Below, in pieces: positions 54,166 to 64,000 of a stretch of 64,000 bases of DNA (its first letter is position 1; every line of letters begins with the position of its first letter). The stretch comes from Streptomyces sp. NRRL B-3428 (lineage in GTDB: Bacteria; Actinomycetota; Actinomycetes; Streptomycetales; Streptomycetaceae). Made by a program: the position numbers and the translations under genes. The notes below the pieces were generated by a model. It searched no databases, had not been told where the DNA came from, and saw nothing but the letters and a program-made list of their open reading frames with translations. The stretch is taken from NCBI GenBank assembly GCA_000721375.1, contig JOGW01000010.1:124001-188000 (forward strand), read 5' to 3'.

Positions 54166-54197
54166 CCGTCTCCTCCATCTGACCGTCGCTTCCATCC
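54147..54197 (+). repeat. 17-bp tandem repeat spanning the stop codon
   Basis: gaccgtctcgtccatct (54147-54163), gaccgtctcctccatct (54164-54180) and gaccgtcgcttccatcc (54181-54197). The first unit is coding; the TGA stop crosses the first junction. Confidence 0.9.
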
Positions 54198-54204
54198 GAC
54201 CCGC

Positions 54205-54243
54205 GGACGGCCGCCGCACGGGACTCCCGTACGGCGGCCGTCC
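54205..54243. terminator. Terminator-like hairpin, near-copy of one at 55363
   Basis: 18-bp arms (54205-54222 with 54226-54243) with one mismatch. The arm core CGGCCGCCG-ACGGG is shared with the hairpin at 55363-55397. Confidence 0.8.
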
Positions 54244-54320
54244 GTCCCCGCTGCTCACGCTTCTGGCTCAGGCTCCCTGCGTGCCACGGGCGGGGACGAT
54301 GGTGTGGTTCGGCTCGATGC

Positions 54321-54650
54321 TCACAGCGACTCCGTGGGCAGGCCCGCCGCGGTCCAGTCCTCGATGCCCTCGCGGTACTTGCGGACGTCGGTGTAGCCGA
54401 GCGCCGTCAGCCGGTCCGCGACCTGGGTGCTGTTCGCGCAGGCCGGGTTGGAGCAGTACGTGACGATGGCGGCGGAGCGGTCGGGGAGCAGCTCCTGGGC
54501 GGCCTTGGCATCGAGCTCGGCCGGTGCGAGCGGGAGAGCGCCGGGGAGGTGCTGCTTGGCGTAGTACTCGCCGCCGAGGGCGTCGACGACGGTGACCGTG
54601 CCCGCGTCGAGCGCGGCCTTGAGTTCTTCGCGGGAGATGAGCGCGGCCAT
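54321..54650 (-). CDS. Rhodanese-like protein
   Basis: 109-residue single rhodanese domain from ATG 54650 (GGAGG upstream). ISREELKAALDAGTVTVVDALGGEYYAKQHLPGAL is the CH2A/CH2B region, and the active-site loop is YCSNPACANS with Cys66. Sulfur carrier or persulfide enzyme in the cytoplasm. Divergent from a TetR regulator across a 75-base gap containing a perfect palindrome. Confidence 0.9.
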   Translation of the reverse strand: MAALISREELKAALDAGTVTVVDALGGEYYAKQHLPGALPLAPAELDAKAAQELLPDRSAAIVTYCSNPACANSTQVADRLTALGYTDVRKYREGIEDWTAAGLPTESL

Positions 54651-54701
54651 CTGGAACCTCCAAGGGAAGGGGACTACAGTCCGGTTATGCCCTCCGACCG
54701 T

Positions 54702-54719
54702 AACGGACCGCGGTCCGTT
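54702..54719. promoter_or_regulatory. Probable TetR operator (18-bp perfect palindrome)
   Basis: AACGGACCGCGGTCCGTT is perfectly self-complementary and lies between the rhodanese and TetR genes. Length, symmetry and position fit a TetR-family operator. Confidence 0.7.
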
Positions 54720-54725
54720 TCCGCA

Positions 54726-55361
54726 ATGCCTTTGGACCCGATGCCGGTGGAATCCGTGTCCGCTGACTCCGTGCCTGCTGCACCGGTGCCTCTGGAACTT
54801 CTGCGTACACAGCCGCCCAAGGAACGTGCCGACGCGGCCCGTAACCGAGCCGCCGTCCTGGAGGCCGCGGCCCGCCTGTTCGCCGAGCACGGCGTCGAGG
54901 CCGTCTCCCTCGACCAGGTCGCGAAGGCGGCGGGCGTCGGCAAAGGCACGCTCTTCCGCCGCTTCGGCGACAAGTCCGGCCTCGCCGCCGCGCTCCTCGA
55001 CGCCCGCGAAAGCGAGCTGCAGCAGGCGATCCTGTCCGGCCCGCCGCCGCTGGGCCCGGGGGCGCCGGACACCGAGCGCCGGGTCGCCTTCGTCGAGGCC
55101 TACCTCGACTACCTCCTGGAGCATCTGGCGCTGGTCCGGATGTCCGAGACCTCGTCCCCGGGCGCCCGCTACCGCATCGGCGCCTACCGCTTCTGGCGCC
55201 ACCACCTCTCACTCCTGCTCGGCGACACCGACGACCCCGAGTACGCCGCCCACGCCCTGCTCGCCCCGCTGGCCGCCGAGCAAGTGACGGCGCTGCTGCC
55301 GGAGTTGGGCACCGAGCGGATCAGGGCCGGTCTCGTCCGCCTCGCCCGCGCCGGCAACTGA
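54726..55361 (+). CDS. TetR-family transcriptional regulator
   Basis: 211 residues from ATG 54726. An in-frame ATG at 54687 would put the palindromic operator inside the coding sequence, so I prefer the later start, although neither has a strong ribosome binding site. HTH: KERADAARNRAAVLEAAARLFAEHGVEAVSLDQVAKAAGVGKGTLFRRFGDKSGLAAALLDARE. The C-terminal domain is helical. Probably represses itself and the divergent rhodanese gene. A pre-HTH Pro/Val-rich stretch (about 1-25) is unusual but poorly conserved. Confidence 0.85.
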   Translation: MPLDPMPVESVSADSVPAAPVPLELLRTQPPKERADAARNRAAVLEAAARLFAEHGVEAVSLDQVAKAAGVGKGTLFRRFGDKSGLAAALLDARESELQQAILSGPPPLGPGAPDTERRVAFVEAYLDYLLEHLALVRMSETSSPGARYRIGAYRFWRHHLSLLLGDTDDPEYAAHALLAPLAAEQVTALLPELGTERIRAGLVRLARAGN

Positions 55362-55362
55362 A

Positions 55363-55397
55363 ACGGCCGCCGTACGGGAATCCCGTACGGCGGCCGT
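55363..55397. terminator. Bidirectional terminator between tetR and sdaA
   Basis: 16-bp perfect stem (55363-55378 with 55382-55397), AAT loop. Confidence 0.88.
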
Positions 55398-55420
55398 CTT
55401 CGTAGGTCAGGCGGTGCGGC

Positions 55421-56803
<1,383 letters not shown>

Positions 56804-56960
56804 GGTGGCGGACTCCCTTGTCTGCTCGTGGGGTGTACGAGGGGTGCTTATGCGGGTGACGCGCGGTGCGTATGTACGGATTGTGTCCGACAGACGAGCC
56901 TAACGCGGACGGACGTCCGGCTCGTCTGCCGGGAGGTGACCATCAGGTCACACCTGGGCC

Positions 56961-58604
56961 TCAGGCGTTCGCGAGCTCGCGCTCATCCGCGCCCTGTACG
57001 GGTTCCTCGGCCGGAGCGTCCAGAACCGGGTCCGGACCCGGCAGCCCCGCCATGTGGGCCTTGATCCCGGACCGTACGGCCCAGAAGTAGAAGCCGAGGG
57101 CCGAGACACCGACCAGCGCGATGGCCGCGCCGCCCGGGATCAGGCCGTATCCGCCGAACTCCTCGCCGCCGATCGCGGAGATGGTGCCCAGCCACAGCAG
57201 GAAGGCGATCAGCCACCAGGCCGGGGCGAACTGCTCGCGCAGGTTGGCGCCCTTGCGCTTGAGGACCACGGCCGCGATCGGGGCGGCGACCAGGGTGAGG
57301 ACGACGACCTTTCCGGTGTCGGGCCACTTGGTCCAGTACAGCGCGCAGGCCGCGAAGGCGAAGGTCAGCGGGCACAGGATGCGCGCGGCCGGGAGACGGA
57401 AGGGGCGCGGCAGCTCGGGCTTCGTCTCGCGGAAGACACCGACCGCGATCGGGCCGATGAGGTACGAGACCACCATGGCGGCGGAGACAACGGCCGCCAG
57501 GGCCTCCCAGCTGTGGCCGACCGTGAAGAGCAGCACCAGGGCGAAGCCGAGGTTCAGCCACATCGCGGGACGGGCGTTGCCGTACTTCGGGTGGAACTCG
57601 CGGATCTTCTTCGGGAAGAAGCCGGACTGGGCGAGGTTCGCGGCCATGTACGAGGCCGAGGAGACATTGCCGATGTTGGCGCCGGACGGCGAGATGAAGG
57701 CGCCGAACTGCAGCATCATCACGACCCAGTGCAGCATGAGGATCTTGGCCAGGTCCGCGAACGGCGAGGCGAAGTTGATGCCGTGCCAGCCGCCGGCCTC
57801 GGCGAGCTGCTCCGGCGGTACGGCGCCGAGGAACGCGACCTGCAGGGCCAGGTAGATGACGAGGCCGAGGGAGAGAGCGCCGGCCAGGGCGAGCGGAATC
57901 GCACGGCCCGGGTTCTTGGCCGCGCCGCCGAGGTTGACCACGGCCTGGAAGCCGTTGAACGCGAAGACCACACCGGAGGTGGTGACGGCGGTCATCACGG
58001 CCGACCAGCCGTTCGGCGCGAAGCCGCCGTGGTCGGTGAAGTTGGAGGTGTGGAAGCCGGAGCCGATCAGGGCGGCCACGGCGAGCACCGGGATGGCGAA
58101 CTTGACCAGGGTGAGCATGTTGTTCGCCTTGGCGAGCACGGCCACCGACCAGTAGCAGGTCAGCCACAGGACCACGGTCAGGACGAAGGCCATCCCCATG
58201 CCGGCGGTGGTCAGACCGCCGTCCTCGACCAGGCCCTTGGCCCAGCCGAAGTTCCAGGACGCCATGTACTGGGTGGAGGCGATCGACTCGATCGGGATGA
58301 GGGCCGCGATAGCGATCCAGCAGGCCCAGCCGGTCATGAAGCCGAGCACCGGACCGTGCGAGATCGAGCCGAAGCGCGCCATGGAGCCGGGCAGCGGATA
58401 GGCGGCGCCGACCTCGGCGTACGACATCGCGATCATGCCGATGAAGACGGCACCGATGACCCAGGCGATGATCGCGGCGGGGCCGGCGACGGAGGCGGCG
58501 GTGCCCGCGCCGAAGAGCCAGCCTGAGCCGAAGATCGAGCCGAGCCCGATCATGATGAGGGCGAAGAGGCTGAGCCCCTTGCGGTTGCCCGCGCTCATAT
58601 CCAT
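56961..58604 (-). CDS. APC-superfamily amino-acid permease
   Basis: 547 residues with about 12-13 membrane helices. It starts with GLSLFALIMIGLGSIFGSGWLFGAG, the conserved unwound TM1 region of APC transporters, and contains GFQAVVNLGGAAKNPGRAIPLAL (TM6-loop region). ATG at 58604 or 58598. Cytoplasmic tail is charged (EEPVQGADERELANA). Substrate cannot be read; the position between sdaA and glyA suggests serine, glycine or a related amino acid. Confidence 0.88.
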   Translation of the reverse strand: MDMSAGNRKGLSLFALIMIGLGSIFGSGWLFGAGTAASVAGPAAIIAWVIGAVFIGMIAMSYAEVGAAYPLPGSMARFGSISHGPVLGFMTGWACWIAIAALIPIESIASTQYMASWNFGWAKGLVEDGGLTTAGMGMAFVLTVVLWLTCYWSVAVLAKANNMLTLVKFAIPVLAVAALIGSGFHTSNFTDHGGFAPNGWSAVMTAVTTSGVVFAFNGFQAVVNLGGAAKNPGRAIPLALAGALSLGLVIYLALQVAFLGAVPPEQLAEAGGWHGINFASPFADLAKILMLHWVVMMLQFGAFISPSGANIGNVSSASYMAANLAQSGFFPKKIREFHPKYGNARPAMWLNLGFALVLLFTVGHSWEALAAVVSAAMVVSYLIGPIAVGVFRETKPELPRPFRLPAARILCPLTFAFAACALYWTKWPDTGKVVVLTLVAAPIAAVVLKRKGANLREQFAPAWWLIAFLLWLGTISAIGGEEFGGYGLIPGGAAIALVGVSALGFYFWAVRSGIKAHMAGLPGPDPVLDAPAEEPVQGADERELANA

Positions 58605-58770
58605 GGGTTGCGTACCGTCCTGGTGGATCGTGGAAGTTCTCGTGCAAGTTCCTTATCTCGACCGTATTTGCGCTCATCTGCGGACAGCGTCGCTCTTCGA
58701 CCGGTGTACGGGGGCCGTAAGTCACGCCGAAGGGCCCGGCCTGTGGATAACCACGGGCCGGGCCCAAAGT

Positions 58771-58836
58771 CAGCCCCGTCGGCGCTTGAGGCGATCCGAA
58801 CGAAGTTCGGATGCGGGGTCCGGGGCGGAGCCCCGA
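58771..58836. repeat. Dispersed Streptomyces intergenic element with two hairpins
   Basis: The sequence cagccccgtcggcgcttgag followed by ATCCGAAC/GTTCGGAT and GGGG-CGG-AGCCCC hairpins resembles an element seen after many Streptomyces genes. It also acts as a terminator downstream of glyA. Confidence 0.65.
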
Positions 58837-58837
58837 A

Positions 58838-60097
58838 TTACAGCGACGGGTACAGCGGGTGCTTCGCGGCCAGAGCAGCCACGCGCGCCTTCAGGGACTC
58901 CGCGTCGTACGAAGGCTTCAGCGCCTCCGCGATGACATCCGCGACCTCGCGGAAGTCCTCGGCGTCGAAGCCGCGGGTCGCCAGCGCCGGCGTACCGATG
59001 CGCAGACCCGAGGTCACCATCGGCGGGCGCGGGTCGTTCGGGACCGCGTTGCGGTTGACCGTGATGCCGACCTCGTGGAGGCGGTCCTCGGCCTGCTGAC
59101 CGTCGAGCTCGGAGTCGCGCAGGTCGACCAGGACCAGGTGGACGTCCGTACCGCCGGACAGCACGTTGACGCCGTTCGCACGGGCGTCCTCGGAGGTCAG
59201 ACGCTCGGCGAGGATGCGGGCACCCTCGATCGTGCGCTCCTGGCGCTCCTTGAACTCCGGCGAGGCCGCGACCTTGAAGGAGACCGCCTTGGCCGCGATC
59301 ACGTGCTCCAGGGGACCGCCCTGGAAGCCCGGGAAGACCGCCGAGTTGAGCTTCTTCGCGAAGGTCTTGTCGCGGGACAGGATGATGCCGCCGCGCGGAC
59401 CGCCGAGGGTCTTGTGCGTGGTGGAGGTGACCACGTCCGCGAACGGGACCGGGTTGGGGTGCAGACCCGCGGCCACCAGACCGGCGAAGTGCGCCATATC
59501 GACCCAGAGCAGCGCCTCGACCTCGTCGGCGATGCGACGGAACTCGGCGAAGTCCAGGTGACGCGGGTACGCCGACCAGCCGGCGATGATCACCTTCGGG
59601 CGGTGCTCCTTGGCGAGGCGCTCGACCTCGGCCATGTCCACCAGGCCGGCGTCGTCCACGTGGTACGGGACCACGTTGAACTGCTTGCCCGAGAAGTTCA
59701 GGCGCATGCCGTGGGTCAGGTGACCGCCGTGCGCCAGGTCGAGGCCCAGGATCGTGTCGCCGGGCGAGGCGATCGCGAAGAGCGCGGCCTGGTTGGCCGA
59801 GGCGCCCGAGTGCGGCTGGACGTTGGCGTACTCGGCGCCGAACAGCTCCTTCACCCGGTCGATCGCGATCTGCTCGGCGACGTCCACGTGCTCGCAGCCG
59901 CCGTAGTAGCGGCGGCCCGGGTAGCCCTCGGCGTACTTGTTGGTCAGGACCGAGCCCTGCGCCTCCATGACCGCGACCGGAGCGAAGTTCTCCGAGGCGA
60001 TCATTTCCAGCGTGGACTGCTGGCGCTTCAGCTCGGCGTCGACCGCGGCGGCCACGTCCGGGTCGAGCTCGTGCAGCGGAGTGTTCAGAGAAGACAT
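58838..60097 (-). CDS. glyA: Serine hydroxymethyltransferase
   Basis: Interconverts serine and glycine with tetrahydrofolate one-carbon units. 419 residues; [10 protein letters not shown] near the N-terminus, [15 protein letters not shown], and the pyridoxal-phosphate site [12 protein letters not shown] with Lys229. Starts 13 bases after the gcvH stop, so it is in the riboswitch-controlled operon: glycine cleavage yields a one-carbon unit which this enzyme can combine with a second glycine to form serine. Confidence 0.97.
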   Translation of the reverse strand: MSSLNTPLHELDPDVAAAVDAELKRQQSTLEMIASENFAPVAVMEAQGSVLTNKYAEGYPGRRYYGGCEHVDVAEQIAIDRVKELFGAEYANVQPHSGASANQAALFAIASPGDTILGLDLAHGGHLTHGMRLNFSGKQFNVVPYHVDDAGLVDMAEVERLAKEHRPKVIIAGWSAYPRHLDFAEFRRIADEVEALLWVDMAHFAGLVAAGLHPNPVPFADVVTSTTHKTLGGPRGGIILSRDKTFAKKLNSAVFPGFQGGPLEHVIAAKAVSFKVAASPEFKERQERTIEGARILAERLTSEDARANGVNVLSGGTDVHLVLVDLRDSELDGQQAEDRLHEVGITVNRNAVPNDPRPPMVTSGLRIGTPALATRGFDAEDFREVADVIAEALKPSYDAESLKARVAALAAKHPLYPSL

Positions 60098-60110
60098 GAA
60101 AGTGCTGGCC

Positions 60111-60488
60111 TCAGCTTCCGGAGAACGCGGTGTACTCGTCGGCGGACATCAGGTCGTCCTGCTCGGCGCTGACCCGCACCTTGAACAGCCAACCACCCTC
60201 GAACGGGGCCGAGTTGACGAGCGCCGGGTCGTCCACGACGTCCTGGTTGGCCTCGACGACCTCGCCGCTGACCGGGGCGTACAGCTCGGAGACCGACTTG
60301 GTCGACTCCAGCTCGCCACAGGTCTCACCGGCGGTGACGGTGTCGCCGACCTCGGGGAGCTGGACGAAGACCACATCGCCGAGCGCGTTCGCCGCGTGCT
60401 CGGTGATACCGATCGTCGCCACGCCGTCCTCGGTGGCCGACAGCCACTCGTGCTCCTTGCTGTACCGCAGTTCCTTGGGGTTGCTCAT
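60111..60488 (-). CDS. gcvH: Glycine cleavage system H protein
   Basis: 125 residues. Lipoyl domain with attachment site [19 protein letters not shown], Lys64, and the N-terminal [22 protein letters not shown] hallmark. Shuttles the aminomethyl group from GcvP to GcvT. 63 bases after gcvT and 13 bases before glyA. Confidence 0.97.
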   Translation of the reverse strand: MSNPKELRYSKEHEWLSATEDGVATIGITEHAANALGDVVFVQLPEVGDTVTAGETCGELESTKSVSELYAPVSGEVVEANQDVVDDPALVNSAPFEGGWLFKVRVSAEQDDLMSADEYTAFSGS

Positions 60489-60551
60489 GGCCTGAATTCT
60501 CCTGTACGCGGTGGAGTGGTGATCTCAGTGAAGTGCAGAGGGGTTACGGGG

Positions 60552-61667
<1,116 letters not shown>

Positions 61668-61704
61668 CTGAAGGGCTCCCAGGGCATGACTGGTGAGGTC
61701 GATC

Positions 61705-61907
61705 CTCCCCATCTGTCATAAACCTGAGAGGTTCACCACGCCCATCCGTAAGGAACGGTGTGGCTTGCACCTTGGGTGGAGCCGCGCTTCATGCGGCGGC
61801 CCGCTTTTCAGAGTTGCCTCGTCCACGCGGTACGGGGCCTGAGAGATTCAAGGGAGGGTCTTGCTCCTTCGGCGCCCGGACAGTGCTGTCCAGGACTCTC
61901 CCGCGTG
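61705..61907 (-). promoter_or_regulatory. Tandem (two-aptamer) glycine riboswitch
   Basis: Read on the minus strand: aptamer 1 (about 61906 to 61830) has GGGAGAG..., GCGCCGAAGGAGCAA and GAATCTCTCAGGC; aptamer 2 (about 61822 to 61705) has CACCCAAGGTGCAAG, GGTGAACCTCTCAGG and TTTATGACAGA. These are the hallmark conserved strings of gcvT-type glycine riboswitches. It ends about 38 bases before the gcvT ATG. Glycine binding turns the operon on in the known examples. Confidence 0.93.
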
Positions 61908-62167
61908 GGTTCGAACGGCCGGTATGCAGTTGGCGCGGACATCATTGCACGTCCGTGGGCAGCGGAACGACGAGTGCGCGGAAGCCGCCCGTGGAGGCGA
62001 TGCGGAATGAGGTCGTGGCAAAGCCGGTTCACTCGCATTACCGACTCTTTACACTCGGGAGGGCAGAGTGCGAGGACTGCCACTCGGTGCCGTTGGAGTC
62101 GGCCGAGAAGGGATAACCGGATCCGTGGAGGGCAGGCCCCAGTCGACCGAGGGGGAGGACGATCACC
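61908..62167. promoter_or_regulatory. Divergent promoter region, riboswitch operon and ATPase gene
   Basis: 260 bases containing promoters for the minus-strand gcv operon and for the plus-strand ATPase gene (start 62168). No other gene seen. Confidence 0.5.
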
Positions 62168-62833
62168 GTGCAGCACACCAGCGCCTACGTCAGCAACGGC
62201 GTGGCGATTCCGCAGCAGGCGGGACCGCAGAGACGTCTCGCGGTGGTCCGCGACAGCGAGCGGGCGGTCGTACGCGATCTGCGCGGCCGGACCGGACCAG
62301 GCCGGCTGATCTTCGGACCCGGCGATCTCGTCGTCGTCTCCGGTCTTCCCGGCAGCGGCAAGACCACCCTGATCCAGCGCGCCGTGCACGCACCCCGGCT
62401 CGACTCGCAGGACTCCCGCGACCGCTGGGCGGCCTTCATGCCGCGCTACCTGCCGTACGCCGTGTATCGCCCGCTGGTCCGTGTCGCCCACTACGCCCGG
62501 CTGCGCCGCACCCTGCGCTCCGGCGCCGAGGCCGTCGTGCACGACTGCGGCACCCAGGCCTGGGTGCGCCGCTGGCTCACGCGTGAGGCCCGCCGCCGCG
62601 GCACCTCGTTGCATCTGCTGCTGCTCGACGTCGCCCCGACCACCGCGCTCGCCGGTCAGCGCGAGCGCGGCCGCGGCGTCTCGCGCTACGCGTTCACGCG
62701 CCACCGCGGCGCGGTGGGACGCCTCGTGCGCGACGCGGAACGGGGAGAGATCCCGGCCGGATGCGCGTCGGTGGTGCTGCTGGACAGGGAGTCGGCGGAC
62801 GGGCTGAGCACTGTCGGGTTCCGTACGCCGTAG
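62168..62833 (+). CDS. P-loop ATPase/kinase-like protein
   Basis: 221 residues from GTG 62168 (GGGGGAGGACGATCACC upstream). Walker A GLPGSGKTT (59-67), then AEAVVHDCGTQAWVRRW (possible Walker B-like segment), and a helical ALAGQRERGRGVSRYAFTRHRGAVGRLVRDAERG lid-like region, as in small nucleotide or metabolite kinases of the AAA_33 type. Substrate unknown. Convergent with the secreted-protein gene. Confidence 0.82.
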   Translation: MQHTSAYVSNGVAIPQQAGPQRRLAVVRDSERAVVRDLRGRTGPGRLIFGPGDLVVVSGLPGSGKTTLIQRAVHAPRLDSQDSRDRWAAFMPRYLPYAVYRPLVRVAHYARLRRTLRSGAEAVVHDCGTQAWVRRWLTREARRRGTSLHLLLLDVAPTTALAGQRERGRGVSRYAFTRHRGAVGRLVRDAERGEIPAGCASVVLLDRESADGLSTVGFRTP

Positions 62834-62869
62834 AGGTGTGGGGGCTGACGCCCCACCCGGGAGAAACGA

Positions 62870-62906
62870 CGCACCCCGCTCCGCCGGAGTGGCGGAGCGG
62901 GGTGCG
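62870..62906. terminator. Bidirectional terminator
   Basis: 16-bp perfect stem (62870-62885 with 62891-62906) between convergent genes, GGAGT loop. Confidence 0.88.
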
Positions 62907-62926
62907 AACCGGCGCGGGCGCAGCCG

Positions 62927-63607
62927 CTACTTGCCGAGCCCCGGCAGCGGGAGCGGCAGACCACCGGTGGGCAGACCCGGAAGGGGCAGCCCCGGGATCG
63001 GCAGAGCCGGCAGCGGCAGCGGCAGCGCCGGCAGGCCCGCGGCCGGAGCGGCCGGCTTCAGGAGCAGATCGGTGAGGCCCGGAAGCAGCTTCGTCACGTC
63101 GCCGAGGCCGAGCTTCTCGAGCAGCGGGCCGAGACCCACCTTGACGAGCAGCTCGACGACCACCGTGGTCGCGACCTTCACCGAGGCGCTGAGCTTCACC
63201 AGGTCGCCGGCGGCGGCAGCGTCGACGAGGACCTTGACCTCGGCGTTCAGCTTCTTCGTCGCGTCCGCGACCGCGGCGGCCGTGTCCGTCGCCGCCTCCT
63301 TGACCGGCGGTTCGGGCTCGGCGGCCACGGCGTTGGTCGCCGCGATCAGGCCCATGACCGCGCTGTCGAGCACCGCCCGGTCGTTCTCGTCGTACGTGCC
63401 CGCGGCGCCGTTCTTGGCGGCGTCGTCGATGGCCGCGTACAGCCGGTCGAGGCTGCCCTGGAGCTTGCGCTCGCTCTCGCCGTCGATCGGCGCGGACACC
63501 ACGGTCCGGCCCTCGGCGGCGAGCGCGGGGACGGCGCCGAGCACGGCGGTGCCGGCGGACAGGGAGACGGTGACGGCGAGCGCGGTGAGCGTGCGGTTGA
63601 GTCGCAT
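62927..63607 (-). CDS. Secreted protein with helical middle and Leu/Pro-rich tail
   Basis: 226 residues. Signal peptide RTLTALAVTVSLSAGTAVLGAVPALAAE. Residues about 35-165 are predicted helical (alanine/lysine-rich AATDTAAAVADATKKLNAEVKVLVDAA). From about 180 onwards the tail is repeated LP/PLP/GLP units (LPALPLPLPALPIPGLPLPGLP...). No catalytic motif. The next gene upstream on the strand also ends in proline-rich repeats, so the pair may be related surface or cell-wall proteins. Confidence 0.82.
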   Translation of the reverse strand: MRLNRTLTALAVTVSLSAGTAVLGAVPALAAEGRTVVSAPIDGESERKLQGSLDRLYAAIDDAAKNGAAGTYDENDRAVLDSAVMGLIAATNAVAAEPEPPVKEAATDTAAAVADATKKLNAEVKVLVDAAAAGDLVKLSASVKVATTVVVELLVKVGLGPLLEKLGLGDVTKLLPGLTDLLLKPAAPAAGLPALPLPLPALPIPGLPLPGLPTGGLPLPLPGLGK

Positions 63608-63730
63608 GGGGGGAGTGCCTTTCAGGGTGGTGAGCGGGGGACATTCAGTGGGGTGAGCGGAGGGGAAACCTTGCGGGGGAGCGGTCCGGGCCGGCCCGTA
63701 CCGCGAGGGCAGGCCCGAACTGCGCCCGGA

Positions 63731-64000
63731 TCACGGGAACTTGGGCAGCCCGCCGAACGGCGCGGGAGGCGCGGGCGGAAAGACGGGCAGGCCCGGGAAC
63801 GCGGCGGGGCTGGTCGTCGGGGCGCCGAAGGGGGCGGGCGCGGCCGGCGGGAACGCGGGCAGACCACCGAACGGCGCGGCCGGCGTGGCGCCGAAGGGCG
63901 CGGGCGGTGCCGGCGGGAAGACGGGCAGAGAGGGCAGCGGGGCGGGCGGAAAACCCGGGATACCGGCGGGCGGTGCGGGCGGGAAGCCGGGGATCGAGAC
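63731..64000 (-). CDS. Proline-rich repeat protein, C-terminal part (cut by window edge)
   Basis: The minus strand is open from the right edge to a TGA at 63731-63733. The 89 visible residues are a low-complexity array of FPPAPPAPFGGLP-like units (PVFPPAPPAPFG, PAFPPAAPAPFG, PVFPPAPPAPFGGLPKFP). Third positions are strongly G/C and stops are absent, which supports real coding. Upstream part is outside the window; by analogy with its neighbour it may be a secreted protein. Confidence 0.75.
   Translation of the reverse strand, partial: VSIPGFPPAPPAGIPGFPPAPLPSLPVFPPAPPAPFGATPAAPFGGLPAFPPAAPAPFGAPTTSPAAFPGLPVFPPAPPAPFGGLPKFP

Noticed and set aside
61905..61920. GGGTTCGAACGG string resembling a tRNA T-arm
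   Set aside because: No tRNA body upstream; it lies next to the glycine riboswitch.

Overview
The window has very high GC, almost uniformly G/C-ending codons, GTG/TTG starts, rare TTA codons and Streptomyces-type gene content (GlgE pathway, paired L,D-transpeptidases, PucR/TetR/MerR regulators, HATPase anti-sigma-like proteins, glycine riboswitch). It is most likely an internal chromosomal segment of a Streptomyces or close relative. There is no rRNA, tRNA, CRISPR array, transposase, integrase or phage gene. Gene order resembles what I remember of the S. coelicolor glgE-to-gcvT region, but no comparison could be run.

Layout. 3-1310 is the end of a HelD/HelR-type helicase. 1362-9140 (minus) is glgE-treS-mak-glgB, which converts trehalose through maltose and maltose-1-phosphate to branched alpha-glucan; glgE and mak each carry a TTA codon. 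9534-14488 (minus) is a signalling cassette of two Ser/Thr kinases and an FHA plus winged-helix protein. 14771-17383 is glucan phosphorylase and 29375-31675 is debranching enzyme GlgX, so synthesis and breakdown enzymes lie within about 30 kb. Between them are a hotdog-fold protein, an M4 metalloprotease, a small membrane protein, a decayed ABC-transporter fragment, a heterodimeric ABC exporter, and an ABC-2 transporter with a two-component system.

31844-44853 holds two tandem L,D-transpeptidase lipoproteins, an enoyl-CoA hydratase, a mosaic secreted protein, a TTA-containing HATPase regulator, a co-translated pair (degenerate polysaccharide deacetylase and YVTN propeller lipoprotein), a GNAT, a MerR regulator, an EF-hand protein, an FAD oxidoreductase, and a saccharopine-dehydrogenase-like protein divergent from a TetR regulator. 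44882-50234 is an operon of acyl-CoA ligase, PHA-depolymerase-like esterase and alpha/beta hydrolase, divergent from a PucR regulator. Next come an old-yellow-enzyme homologue, a DUF4246 protein, a secreted protein, and a rhodanese/TetR pair around a perfect palindrome.

55421-61907 (minus) is a serine/glycine block: tandem glycine riboswitch, gcvT, gcvH, glyA, an APC permease and sdaA. gcvP is not in the window. The right end has a P-loop ATPase and two proline-rich secreted-type proteins, the last cut by the window edge.

The most notable cross-cutting observations are the TTA codons in the GlgE pathway, the kinase/FHA-winged-helix cassette inside the glucan cluster, a histone-like tail on GlgB, short tandem duplications across several stop codons, and a row of three mini-hairpins whose arms vary in a compensating way.
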